Shown here one piece after another: positions 9,068 to 17,618 of a DNA stretch of 64,000 nt. The position numbers were made by a program, and so were the translations under genes. The DNA lies in the NCBI GenBank assembly GCA_902798685.1, contig CADBXO010000015.1, positions 1 through 64,000 on the forward strand, in the 5' to 3' direction. Each line of letters begins with the position of its first letter. The stretch's first letter is position 1. The stretch comes from an uncultured Bacteroidales bacterium (lineage in GTDB: Bacteria > Bacteroidota > Bacteroidia > Bacteroidales > Bacteroidaceae). The notes under the pieces are model-generated. The model made no database searches. It had not been told where the DNA came from and saw only the letters and a list, made by a program, of their open reading frames with translations.

Positions 9068-9912
9068 CTGTCCCACTTTTTACTCTGAAACCTGGTGGCA
9101 AAGCCAACGGTAAACATGGAGTTGACAACCATATGTAATTGACCTCCCAGATAATTCCTGATTCCGTCAATCGTGAAACCTACCCTCAAACGGCTTTCCT
9201 TAATTGGCAGGATCAAAGCTACCTGCTGAGTAAAGGCTACATTGTTGAACGGAGATATGAAGTGAATATTCTTTCCGTAGTCGCCATACCTGTAGAAATA
9301 ATAGTACGGCTCGTCATAGTCCGGAGCGAAACTCAATCCGGCAAGCGGAACATAGAGGGTGGCCTGGAATGCCATGTCATATCCGAAATCCCTGAATCGC
9401 AAAGTGTTGTCAACACAGATACCGCCGCCTATGTAACCTTCAATGTTGAAAGGATTGTTCGAATTCTGCTGATTATACAGGAAACCGAACTCGCACATCG
9501 CGGCAGGACCCGCCAGTAGGTCATACTTGCTGTATTTGAGCGCATGCCACATGAATCCTGCGTATTCGCGGCTGCTGAGTATCATGGTACGGCCTCCGCT
9601 GCGAGGGTTCTTCATTACGCTGAAACATAGATCGGAGTGATTACGGCCCTGAGAGAACAGTTTGTATGGTTCGTAACCTGTCCAGCCGTCATACTCAAAA
9701 CCGAATGAGGTGCCCATGTATGGTGATTGGGACAGGTATTTGTCGTGGGTTTTGGTAGTACCGACTTTAAAGGAGTTCACCCTTATTGTCTCCATGTACT
9801 GCGGCATATTGAACACATTCCGCTGGGCCAGAGCCTGCAGAGGGAAGGATACCGCAAGTACTGCAAGAAGTACCGAGGCAAACCTTCTAGAACAGCGAGA
9901 GCTGTCCGTCAT
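9064..9912 (-). CDS. Predicted outer-membrane protein of unknown function
   Basis: A 282-residue protein with signal peptide FASVLLAVLAVSFPLQALAQ. The mature part has many aromatic, alternating strands (YKLFSQGRNHSDLCFSVMK, YYYFYRYGDYGKNIHF, LRVGFTIDGIRNYLGG, FTVGFATRFQ), which suggests a beta barrel. The ATG at 9910-9912 lies inside the last 26 bases of parC, so the genes overlap. The stop overlaps the next gene by 4 bases, indicating translational coupling. I do not recognise a named family. The 3' neighbours are envelope peptidases. Confidence 0.7.
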   Translation of the reverse strand: MTDSSRCSRRFASVLLAVLAVSFPLQALAQRNVFNMPQYMETIRVNSFKVGTTKTHDKYLSQSPYMGTSFGFEYDGWTGYEPYKLFSQGRNHSDLCFSVMKNPRSGGRTMILSSREYAGFMWHALKYSKYDLLAGPAAMCEFGFLYNQQNSNNPFNIEGYIGGGICVDNTLRFRDFGYDMAFQATLYVPLAGLSFAPDYDEPYYYFYRYGDYGKNIHFISPFNNVAFTQQVALILPIKESRLRVGFTIDGIRNYLGGQLHMVVNSMFTVGFATRFQSKKWDR

Positions 9913-12580
9913 CACCTTTTTCTGTATTCTCGTCATCCGTCTGTACGGAATTGTCATTCTCATCCGAATCGGCCTCAACCGGTTCCGGTTCGGGCTCGGG
10001 TTCCGGCATACGCAGCGGCACAAGCTCCTCAACATCCTTCACGTTGAATGCGGTAACCCTGCGTCCGCGTGCCTTTACACCCTTTATACCCACAAAGCTT
10101 TCGGCATCAATCTCCATCGGCTCACGGAAGCTGTCTGCTCCTCCCAATGTAACCAATAGACGCGGATAAACCGTATCTGTTAACAGGACAAGGCGGCTGT
10201 CTTTCTCCTCGCCCAGGATATTGATACGTTTGGCCGAAGGATCCAGATTGAATCTCTTCAGGTAGAGGAAACCCTTCTGTGAGGCATCGAACAGCACGGC
10301 TGTCCAAACCTTGCCGGGTTTGTATTTCTCAATGCGCAGAAGACCTGCGTCAAAGTGACAGTTGGCATCGGGAGCGGTAGTGTAATACTCACCGTCAGCA
10401 TTGATTACCAGCAGCAGGTCATCGCTGTCGAACTCACCCAGGAAATCACCGTGTCCGTCAAAGTCAAGACGCAGGATATCCTTGTCGAACCAAACCTTGC
10501 GTCCGCCCAGAGTGGATGAACCCAAAGCCTTGAGTCCGATACTCTTGACCTCGTTACGGGTAAGCAGGTTACCCATTGACTGACGTCCCTTGATCATAAG
10601 GTCGCTGAAGTCCTTGTCGAATACAGGCTTCTTGAGCTTGGGATTGGGTTTGAGGGTAACCTTGATAACCTCGGCCTCACCGTTATGGTTGGCACTGAAG
10701 TACATTATCTTGGAGCCCGCCTTGCCCTGAGTCAGGTCATACTCCTTGTCACGTGTCAGACCGGTGGCGGCAAAACGCTTCATGAAGTATGCGCCGTTGC
10801 GGCCGTCGCGGTAAACCACGTTGTATATGGTGCGCTTGTCGTTCTTCTTGAATACGTCAAGATAGAGCACGTTCTGTCCCACGAACAGCTTATCGGCCAC
10901 CTTGACCACCTTGTATCGGCCGTCCTTGTAGAAGAGGATTATGTCATCCAGGTCAGAGCAGTTGCAGACAAACTCGTCCTTCTTGAGTTCCATGCCGATG
11001 AATCCGTCGGCGCGGTTGATGTAGAGCTTCTGGTTTGCCTCGACAACCTTGGTTGCCACGATGGTGTCAAAGTTCTTGATCTCTGTCTTGCGCTCGTACT
11101 GTGCCCCGTACTTGTCCTTGAGCATGTTGAACCACTTGATGGTGACTGCAACCATATTGCTCAGGTCCTTGTCTATGCGGGCTATATCGGCCTTCATCTT
11201 TGCAATCAGCTCCTCGGCCTTCTCCTTGTTGAACTTGAGGATACGGGCCATCTTGATCTCCATCAGCTTGAGGATATCCTCCTTGGTCACCTCGCGGATC
11301 ATCTGCGGGTAGTAAGGAGTCAGACGGTCATCGATATGCTCGCATGCGGCATCCATTGTGGGAGCCTCTTCAAACTCGCGGTCCTTATAGATACGCTCCT
11401 CGATGAATATCTTCTCAAGTGAGGCAAAGTGCAGCTGCTCCATTATCTCACTGCGCTCAATCTCCAGCTCACGGCGCAGCAGTTCCTTGGTGTTGTCGAC
11501 TGATTTGCGCAGCACGTCACTTACAGTAAGGAAGTGAGGCTTGTTCTCATCAATCACGCAGCAGTTGGGCGATATGCTCACCTCACAGTTGGTGAATGCG
11601 TAAAGTGCGTCGATGGTCTTGTCCGATGACACACCGGGCGCGAGTGATATGCGGATCTCAACCTTGTCGGCAGTGAGGTTCTCCACCTTGCGGATCTTTA
11701 TCTTGCCTTTCTCTCCGGCCTTTACGATTGACTCACACAGCGTCATCACGTTCTCACCGAACGGAATCTCATTTATGACAAGGGTCTTGTTGTCAGCTTC
11801 TTTCGTAATCTTGGCACGGATGCGTACCATACCGCCGCGCTCACCGTCATTGTAACGTGACACGTCTATGGCACCGCCTGTCTGGAAGTCCGGATAGAGA
11901 TGGAACTCCTCCTTCCTAAGATATGAGACAGCAGCATCACAAAGCTCGTTGAAATTATGCGGAAGTATCTTGCAGGACAATCCTACGGCAATACCTTCGG
12001 CTCCCTGAGCCAGCAACAGAGGGAACTTTACAGGCAGTGTGACCGGTTCCTTGTTACGGCCGTCATACGATGCCTTCCACTCGGTTGTCTTGGGATTGAA
12101 CAGAGTCTCCAGAGCGAATTTAGAGAGACGGGCCTCAATGTATCGGGGTGCTGCGGCGCGGTGGCCTGTAAGGATATTTCCCCAGTTTCCCTGGCACTCT
12201 ATAAGCAGGTCCTTCTGACCCATCTGAACCAGGGCGTCACCTATTGAGGCATCGCCGTGGGGATGGAACTGCATGGTGTGACCCACAATGTTGGCCACCT
12301 TGTTGAAACGGCCGTCATCCAGACGTTTCATGGAGTGCAGGATACGTCTCTGCACAGGTTTGAGTCCATCCACGAAATGAGGTACGGCACGCTCCAGAAT
12401 TACGTAAGACGCATAGTCCAGGAACCAGCCCTGATACATTCCGGAAAGCTGGTGGCGTATCATGCCGTTGTCATCCGTCACCGGGTGATATGTAGAGTGT
12501 CCGGCATCCTGTCCTTCATCGGTCGCGTTCACCTCCGGCTCGCGGAGTTCCTCATCCATTTCCTCTATTTCGTCGCTCAT
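9887..12580 (-). CDS. parC: DNA topoisomerase IV subunit A (GyrA/ParC family)
   Basis: An 897-residue type IIA topoisomerase A subunit that cuts and rejoins DNA with its partner B subunit. Seen: PVQRRILHSMKRLDDG (75-90), the QRDR-type HPHGDASIG (107-114) and the catalytic tyrosine in AAAPRYIEARL (Tyr147). A coiled-coil/gate region and a degenerate C-terminal beta-propeller region with few GyrA boxes follow, which is why ParC is preferred over GyrA. The tail is strongly acidic (repeated EP, then DSDENDNS) and ends QLSLF, a consensus sliding-clamp-binding pentapeptide. The gene heads an operon with the outer-membrane protein, S41 peptidase and sppA. No parE is in this window. Confidence 0.92.
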   Translation of the reverse strand: MSDEIEEMDEELREPEVNATDEGQDAGHSTYHPVTDDNGMIRHQLSGMYQGWFLDYASYVILERAVPHFVDGLKPVQRRILHSMKRLDDGRFNKVANIVGHTMQFHPHGDASIGDALVQMGQKDLLIECQGNWGNILTGHRAAAPRYIEARLSKFALETLFNPKTTEWKASYDGRNKEPVTLPVKFPLLLAQGAEGIAVGLSCKILPHNFNELCDAAVSYLRKEEFHLYPDFQTGGAIDVSRYNDGERGGMVRIRAKITKEADNKTLVINEIPFGENVMTLCESIVKAGEKGKIKIRKVENLTADKVEIRISLAPGVSSDKTIDALYAFTNCEVSISPNCCVIDENKPHFLTVSDVLRKSVDNTKELLRRELEIERSEIMEQLHFASLEKIFIEERIYKDREFEEAPTMDAACEHIDDRLTPYYPQMIREVTKEDILKLMEIKMARILKFNKEKAEELIAKMKADIARIDKDLSNMVAVTIKWFNMLKDKYGAQYERKTEIKNFDTIVATKVVEANQKLYINRADGFIGMELKKDEFVCNCSDLDDIILFYKDGRYKVVKVADKLFVGQNVLYLDVFKKNDKRTIYNVVYRDGRNGAYFMKRFAATGLTRDKEYDLTQGKAGSKIMYFSANHNGEAEVIKVTLKPNPKLKKPVFDKDFSDLMIKGRQSMGNLLTRNEVKSIGLKALGSSTLGGRKVWFDKDILRLDFDGHGDFLGEFDSDDLLLVINADGEYYTTAPDANCHFDAGLLRIEKYKPGKVWTAVLFDASQKGFLYLKRFNLDPSAKRINILGEEKDSRLVLLTDTVYPRLLVTLGGADSFREPMEIDAESFVGIKGVKARGRRVTAFNVKDVEELVPLRMPEPEPEPEPVEADSDENDNSVQTDDENTEKGDDGQLSLF

Positions 12581-12598
12581 TTTAAGAATCTTTGGACG

Positions 12599-12630
12599 CG
12601 AAATTACTGCTTTTCAACGACAATTCCCAA
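12599..12630 (-). promoter_or_regulatory. Candidate parC promoter
   Basis: Minus strand TTG (12628-12630), 21 bases, then TAATTTCG (12599-12606), one base off TAnnTTTG. The predicted leader is about 12 bases. Confidence 0.4.
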
Positions 12631-12745
12631 TTCCAGAGGCCCAACTTGGCCCCTTTTGGCCGTCAACTTTTCAACAATTTTCATGATTTATGCAACGTTT
12701 ATCCAAATGGCTCATTATTACCTTTTTTAAGAGTGCCGATTCCCC

Positions 12746-12772
12746 TTTGTATTAAATAAAAGAGTACCTTTG
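12746..12772 (+). promoter_or_regulatory. Candidate glyS promoter
   Basis: TACCTTTG (12765-12772) is a perfect -7 box. TTTG at 12746-12749 is only 15 bases upstream, shorter than the usual 19, so the -33 assignment is uncertain. Confidence 0.5.
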
Positions 12773-12798
12773 CGGAAATTTTCGGAAAAAAGCTGATT

Positions 12799-14260
12799 AT
12801 GGCACAGGAAGACGTTTTCAAAAAGATTGTAGCGCATTGTAAAGAATACGGTTTTGTATTCCCTTCAAGTGAGATTTATGATGGCCTGGGCGCTGTTTAT
12901 GATTATGGACAGCTGGGCGTTGAGATGAAGAACAACATCAAGACCTACTGGTGGCAGAGCATGGTTCTGCTGCACGACAACATTGTAGGTATTGACTCTG
13001 CAATATTCATGCACCCCACCATCTGGAAGGCATCAGGTCACGTTGACGCATTCAACGATCCTCTGATTGACAACCGCGACTCAAAGAAGCGTTACCGCGC
13101 TGACGTTCTTATTGAAGACCAGATTGCAAAATATGACGAAAAGATAGAGAAGGAGGTTGCCAAGGCCGCCAAGCGTTTCGGAGACTCTTTCGATGAGGCC
13201 AAGTACCGCGCCACCAGCGCCAACGTACTGGAGCACGTAGCCAAGCGTGACGCCCTGCACGAGCGTTACAAGAAGGCCATGAACGACGGCAATCTGGACG
13301 AGCTCAAGCAGATCATCCTGGATGAGGGTATCGTATGCCCCATCAGCGGTACCCGCAACTGGACCGATGTACGCCAGTTCAACCTCATGTTCTCAACCGA
13401 AATGGGTTCGACCGCCGACGGTTCAATGAAGATCTATCTGCGTCCCGAGACCGCACAGGGTATCTTTGTAAACTACCTGAACGTTCAGAAGACCGGCCGC
13501 ATGAAAATTCCTTTCGGTATCGCCCAGATAGGTAAGGCCTTCCGTAATGAGATCGTTGCCCGCCAGTTCATCTTCCGCATGCGTGAGTTCGAGCAGATGG
13601 AGATGCAGTTCTTCATCAAGCCCGGCACCGAGCTTGACTGGTTCGCCAAGTGGAAGGAGACCCGCATGAAGTGGCACCAGGCACTGGGCTTCGGCGCAGA
13701 CCACTACCGTTTCCACGATCATGACAAGCTGGCCCACTACGCCAACGCAGCTACAGATATCGAGTTCCTCATGCCCTTCGGTTTCAAGGAGGTTGAGGGA
13801 ATCCACAGCCGTACCAATTTTGACCTCTCACAGCATGAGAAGTACAGCGGCAAGAGCATCAAGTACTTTGATCCCGAGACCAACGAGAGCTACACTCCGT
13901 TCGTAATCGAGACCCCGCGTAGTCCTGCATCTGCCCGCACCTCTGGCTCCCGTCAAGCTGGCTATCCTGCCTCTCGTTAAGAAAGACGGACTGCCCGAGC
14001 TGGCCCGTTCAATCCAGAACGACCTGAAGTTCCACTTCAACTGCCAGTACGACGAGAAGGATTCAATCGGTAAGCGTTACCGCCGTCAGGATGCCATCGG
14101 TACTCCTTTCTGCGTAACCGTTGACCACCAGTCACTCGAGGACCAGACAGTTACCCTGCGCAACCGTGACACCATGGAGCAGCAGCGCGTTAAGATTGCA
14201 GACCTCTGCAATATCCTTTCCGATACAGTATCAATAACAAGCGTCCTCAAGACACTCTGA
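12799..14260 (+). pseudogene. glyS: Glycyl-tRNA synthetase, interrupted by a deletion and frameshift
   Basis: Class II dimeric glycyl-tRNA synthetase that charges tRNA-Gly. The first 372 codons read normally, with motif 1/2 regions such as YDYGQLGVEMKNNIK and FRNEIVARQFIFRMREFEQMEMQFF. After YTPFVIET (to 13914) the frame breaks and a stop follows at 13978-13980. Good homology resumes in another frame at 13916 (RVVLHLPAPLAPVKLAIL) and runs to the stop at 14258-14260. Joined parts total 486 residues against about 513 for the family. Roughly 27-30 residues are therefore missing, including the class II motif 3 (G-DR). Because the enzyme is essential and no second copy is visible, an assembly error is the likeliest cause. 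Confidence 0.85.
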
Positions 14261-14262
14261 TC

Positions 14263-14883
14263 ATGAAGCGTTTTTGGGCCATATTCACTGTTCTTGCAGC
14301 CGTCGTCATGCTGGCTTTCTCCTCATGCAAGGAGACCAAGGAGTTTGACGACCATGCAAACTGGCAGAGCCGTAATGAAGAGTACCTGGCAGGTATAGCT
14401 TCATCATACAGCAAAGATATGCCTGAGACACCGGTCAAGGGAGACCGTTTCAGACTTCTCTCCTTCAGGCTTGACCCCCAGAAGACATGGTCAAACTGCG
14501 ACTACGTATATTGCGAAGTCCTTGAAAAGGGAACCGGAACCGAGACACCCTACCACACTGACAGTGTCCGCATCAATTACCGTGTACGTCTTATACCTAC
14601 CGACTACTATCCTGAAGGCCAGGTTGTCGACCAGTCCTTCAAGACCCAGTCACTCGACCCGTCGGTAAACATACCCGCTTCATTTGCGGTAAGAGGCGTA
14701 ATAGAGGGAGTCACCACCGCGCTCATGTACATGCACTGCGGTGACTACTGGAGGCTCTACATTCCTTCTGACCTTGCTTACGGATCCAATGACAACGGAA
14801 TAATCCCGGCCTATTCGACATTGATCTTTGAGATCAACCTGACAGAGTTAGCCCGAACCGGAAAGGATCTTTCACCGAGATAA
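14263..14883 (+). CDS. FKBP-type peptidyl-prolyl isomerase lipoprotein
   Basis: A 206-residue envelope protein with a lipoprotein signal (MLAFSSC). The C-terminal half is an FKBP domain: VRINYRVRLIPTDYYPEGQVVDQSF, the VIEGVTTALMYMHCGDYWRLYIPSDLAYG core and the closing strand STLIFEINLTEL. It should speed cis-trans proline isomerisation of exported proteins. It begins 2 bases after the glyS stop and shares its transcript. The N-terminal 50-70 residues are a linker typical of Bacteroidetes FKBP lipoproteins. Confidence 0.9.
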   Translation: MKRFWAIFTVLAAVVMLAFSSCKETKEFDDHANWQSRNEEYLAGIASSYSKDMPETPVKGDRFRLLSFRLDPQKTWSNCDYVYCEVLEKGTGTETPYHTDSVRINYRVRLIPTDYYPEGQVVDQSFKTQSLDPSVNIPASFAVRGVIEGVTTALMYMHCGDYWRLYIPSDLAYGSNDNGIIPAYSTLIFEINLTELARTGKDLSPR

Positions 14884-14920
14884 CATATACCAATAATCAT
14901 ACCAATAACAGTTATTTATC

Positions 14921-15151
14921 ATGGCAAAAATTAGAGGTGCCGTCACAGTTGACGCTGAACGCTGCAAAGGCTGCGAGTTGTGCGTTTACACCTGCGACAA
15001 ACAGGTGCTTGGCATGTCGACAGCCGTCAACAGCAAGGGTTACCACTACGCCTATATGGCAAACCCTGAAGCCTGCGTAGGTTGCACCAACTGCGGCATT
15101 ATCTGCCCTGACGGAGTAATTTCAGTCTATAGGGTAAAAGTAGAGGAGTAA
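14921..15151 (+). CDS. 4Fe-4S ferredoxin-like delta subunit of 2-oxoacid:ferredoxin oxidoreductase
   Basis: A 76-residue dicluster ferredoxin subunit. Two 4Fe-4S motifs are visible: CKGCELCVYTC with a partner cysteine, and CVGCTNCGIICP. It passes electrons from the thiamine-diphosphate site to soluble ferredoxin. It is the first gene of a four-subunit operon (delta, alpha, beta, gamma), the layout of archaeal/bacterial KOR and VOR enzymes. The next gene starts 2 bases after the stop. It shares promoter and direction with glyS and the FKBP gene, though a separate promoter cannot be excluded. Confidence 0.88.
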   Translation: MAKIRGAVTVDAERCKGCELCVYTCDKQVLGMSTAVNSKGYHYAYMANPEACVGCTNCGIICPDGVISVYRVKVEE

Positions 15152-15153
15152 TT

Positions 15154-16229
15154 ATGGAAGAAAGAGAAATGAGACTTATGAAAGGCAACGAGGCAATTGC
15201 CGAGGCCGCTATCCGCGGGATACCCTATCACTCCGCAGACGGAGGTAATGGAGTATTTGATGGAGACCGATGCCACCGCCCGCACAGGCATGGCCGTACT
15301 CCAGGCCGAGAGTGAAGTTTCCGCCATCAATATGGTCTATGGCGGCGCATCCACAGGACACAGAGTAATGACATCCTCATCAAGCCCCGGCATAAGCCTG
15401 ATGGCAGAGGGTATATCATATCTGGCAGGAGCCGAGCTGCCCTGCCTGCTGATCAACGTATCACGCGGAGGTCCCGGACTGGGAACCATCCAGACTGGGA
15501 ACCATCCAACCCAGCCAGGCTGACTATTTCCAGACTGTAAAGGGAGGCGGTCACGGTGACTACAAGCTGCTCACCCTGGCTCCCTCTTCAGTTCAGGAGT
15601 TGGCCGATTTCATTGCACTCGGTTTTGACCTTGCGTTCAAGTACCGCAACCCGACCATGATCCTGGCCGACGGTGCACTGGGTCAGATGATGGAGAAGAT
15701 CTACCTGCCCGCACAGCGTCCCCGCATGACCGAGTATCCCGACTGGGCTACCAACGGTACCCCCGAGGGTAAGGAGCGCCGCTTCATCACCTCTCTGAAC
15801 CTGCTGCCGCAGGAGCACGAGCTGGTTAACATCCGCCTTCAGAAGAAGTACCGCGAGATGGAGCAGAATGAGGTACGTTATGAGATGATTCAGTGTGAAG
15901 ACGCCGATTACGTTATCGTAGCATTCGGCATCATCGCCCGCATAGCACAGAAGAGCATTGAGCTGGCACGCGCCAAGGGCCATAAGATCGGCCTGTTCCG
16001 CCCCATCTCTCTCTATCCATTCCCCTATGACCAGATCCGCGAGCTGGCTGACAATCCCCGTATCAAGGGCCTCTTCTCAGTTGAGCTGAGCGCCGGTCAG
16101 ATGATCGAGGATATCCGTCTGGCTGTCGAGGGCCGCAAGCCCGTAGGCTTCTTCGGCCGTCTGGGCGGTATGGTTCCCACACCCGAGGAGATTGAGACCG
16201 CTCTCTACAATTACTTTAATATCAAATAA
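15154..16229 (+). pseudogene. vorB: 2-oxoacid:ferredoxin oxidoreductase alpha subunit, two frame breaks
   Basis: The pyrimidine-binding alpha subunit (KorA/VorB type). Three frames are needed to read it: 15154-15216 ([21 protein letters not shown]), 15218 to about 15492 ([15 protein letters not shown] to GGPGLGTIQ) and about 15509-16229 ([15 protein letters not shown] to YNYFNIK). The first break fits loss of about 20 bases (family sequence has roughly seven more residues before GYPITP). The second is an exact 16-base tandem duplication. Repairing both gives about 360 residues, the normal family length. The beta and gamma subunits are intact. Either the operon is inactive or, more likely, the assembly is wrong here. 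Confidence 0.85.
15477..15508 (+). repeat. 16-bp perfect tandem duplication inside the alpha-subunit gene
   Basis: GACTGGGAACCATCCA occurs at 15477-15492 and again at 15493-15508. Removing one copy restores the frame [15 protein letters not shown], so the extra copy is the cause of the second frameshift. Confidence 0.95.
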
Positions 16230-16237
16230 GCACAGCA

Positions 16238-17032
16238 ATGGAAGTAAACGATATAATCAAACCGGAGAATCTGGTATATCAGAAGAGCCGTCTGATGGCT
16301 GAGAAGCAGTTCAACTTCTGCCCCGGCTGCGGCCACGGTGTAGTTGTACGCACCATTGCCGAGGTCATCGAGGAGATGGGTATCGAGCACGACGTTATCG
16401 GTATCTCACCGGTAGGCTGCTCAGTATTCCTCTATGATTTCTATAAGTTCGACGTAGTTGAGGCCGCTCACGGCCGTGCTTGCGCTGTTGCCACCGGCAT
16501 CAAGCGCGTGCAGCCCGACAAGTTCGTATTCACCTACCAGGGTGACGGTGACCTTGCCGCCATCGGTACCGGTGAGACCATGCATGCCTGCAACCGCGGT
16601 GAGAACATCGTCATTGTATTCATCAACAACGGTATATACGGAATGACCGGCGGTCAGATGGCCCCCACCACCCTGGAGGGAATGAAGACCACCACCTGCC
16701 CCCGCGGCCGTGACGTAAAGACCATGGGTTACCCCCTCAACATCACCCCGCTGCTGGCTCAGCTGGACGGTGTATGCTATGTAACACGTCATTCAGTTCA
16801 CACTCCCGCCAACGTACGCAAGCTCAAGAAGGCTCTGCGTCAGGCTTTCGAGAACCAGCGTGACAAGAAGGGAACATCAATCGTAGAGGTTGTTTCCAAC
16901 TGTAACTCAGGCTGGGGTCTCTCTCCCAAGCAGGCCAACGACTGGATGGTTGAGAACATGTTCAAGAAATACCCTCTGGGTGACATGAAAGTTGACGGCA
17001 AGATCGTCATGGACATGAACGCTCCCAGATAA
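16238..17032 (+). CDS. 2-oxoacid:ferredoxin oxidoreductase beta subunit (thiamine diphosphate)
   Basis: A 264-residue subunit that binds thiamine diphosphate, and in this family usually a 4Fe-4S cluster. Seen: FCPGCGHGVVVRTIAE (about 24-39), the ThDP/Mg motif GDGDLAAIGTGE, and NNGIYGMTGGQMAPTT. It catalyses CoA-dependent oxidative decarboxylation of a 2-oxoacid, or the reverse carboxylation, with the alpha subunit. Sequence alone does not separate 2-oxoglutarate from branched-chain 2-oxoacid substrates. It lies 8 bases after alpha and 20 before gamma. Confidence 0.93.
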   Translation: MEVNDIIKPENLVYQKSRLMAEKQFNFCPGCGHGVVVRTIAEVIEEMGIEHDVIGISPVGCSVFLYDFYKFDVVEAAHGRACAVATGIKRVQPDKFVFTYQGDGDLAAIGTGETMHACNRGENIVIVFINNGIYGMTGGQMAPTTLEGMKTTTCPRGRDVKTMGYPLNITPLLAQLDGVCYVTRHSVHTPANVRKLKKALRQAFENQRDKKGTSIVEVVSNCNSGWGLSPKQANDWMVENMFKKYPLGDMKVDGKIVMDMNAPR

Positions 17033-17052
17033 CCTGAAAAGACACGAACATC

Positions 17053-17589
17053 ATGACAGAAGAAATAATCATAGCCGGATTCGGAGGACAGGGAGTCCTC
17101 TCAATGGGTAAGATAATTGCATACTCAGGCCTCATGCAGGGTCTGGAAGTGTCTTGGATGCCGTCATACGGTCCTGAGATCCGTGGTGGTACAGCCAACG
17201 TAACGGTTATCCTGAGCGACAGCCGTATCAGCTCACCTATCCTGCAGAAGTTCAGCACCGCTATCATCCTGAACCAGCAGTCAATGGACAAGTTCGAGCC
17301 GATGGTAAAGCCCGGTGGCGTACTCATCTACACCCCCAGTACCATCACCCGCAAGCCCACCCGTACAGATATCACCATCTACCCCATCAAGGCCATCGAG
17401 GAGGCCGCCAAGATCAACGCCTCCAAGGTAGCCAACATGTTCCTGCTTGGAGCGTTCATGAAGATCCGCCCCATCCTTCAGGTAGATTACGTGATGGAAG
17501 GAATCAAGCACTCCGTCTCAGAGCGCAACTGGAAATACCTGCCGCTAAATGAAAAAGCGATAAAGGCAGGTATGGAACTTGTAAAATAA
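17053..17589 (+). CDS. 2-oxoacid:ferredoxin oxidoreductase gamma subunit
   Basis: A 178-residue gamma-domain protein beginning with the nucleotide-fold motif GFGGQGVLSMGKIIAYSGL. It contains the conserved SYGPEIRGGTANVTV segment. Family members contribute to CoA binding and holoenzyme assembly. It is the last gene of the delta-alpha-beta-gamma operon; a strong terminator begins 5 bases after the stop. Confidence 0.93.
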   Translation: MTEEIIIAGFGGQGVLSMGKIIAYSGLMQGLEVSWMPSYGPEIRGGTANVTVILSDSRISSPILQKFSTAIILNQQSMDKFEPMVKPGGVLIYTPSTITRKPTRTDITIYPIKAIEEAAKINASKVANMFLLGAFMKIRPILQVDYVMEGIKHSVSERNWKYLPLNEKAIKAGMELVK

Positions 17590-17590
17590 A

Positions 17591-17618
17591 AAAAGGCGTC
17601 CCGACGGACGCCTTTTTT
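17591..17618. terminator. Bidirectional terminator between convergent operons
   Basis: GGCGTCC / GGACGCC seven-base perfect stem with loop CGAC, flanked by A-run and T6. It serves the oxidoreductase operon (plus) and the acyl-CoA ligase operon (minus). Confidence 0.9.

Noticed and set aside
10685-11422. Plus-strand 245-residue open frame
   Set aside because: Antisense shadow inside parC, whose coding frame is fully conserved there.
13335-13980. Stop at 13978 as the genuine end of a short GlyRS
   Set aside because: Strong family homology continues in another frame to 14257, so the stop is a result of a frame break, not a natural C-terminus.
15477-15508. Tandem repeat as a CRISPR or VNTR array
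   Set aside because: Only two adjacent copies without spacers, inside a conserved coding sequence.
15197-16229. Two separate small genes (15197-15523 and 15600-16229)
   Set aside because: Both are pieces of one oxidoreductase alpha subunit split by a deletion and a 16-base duplication.
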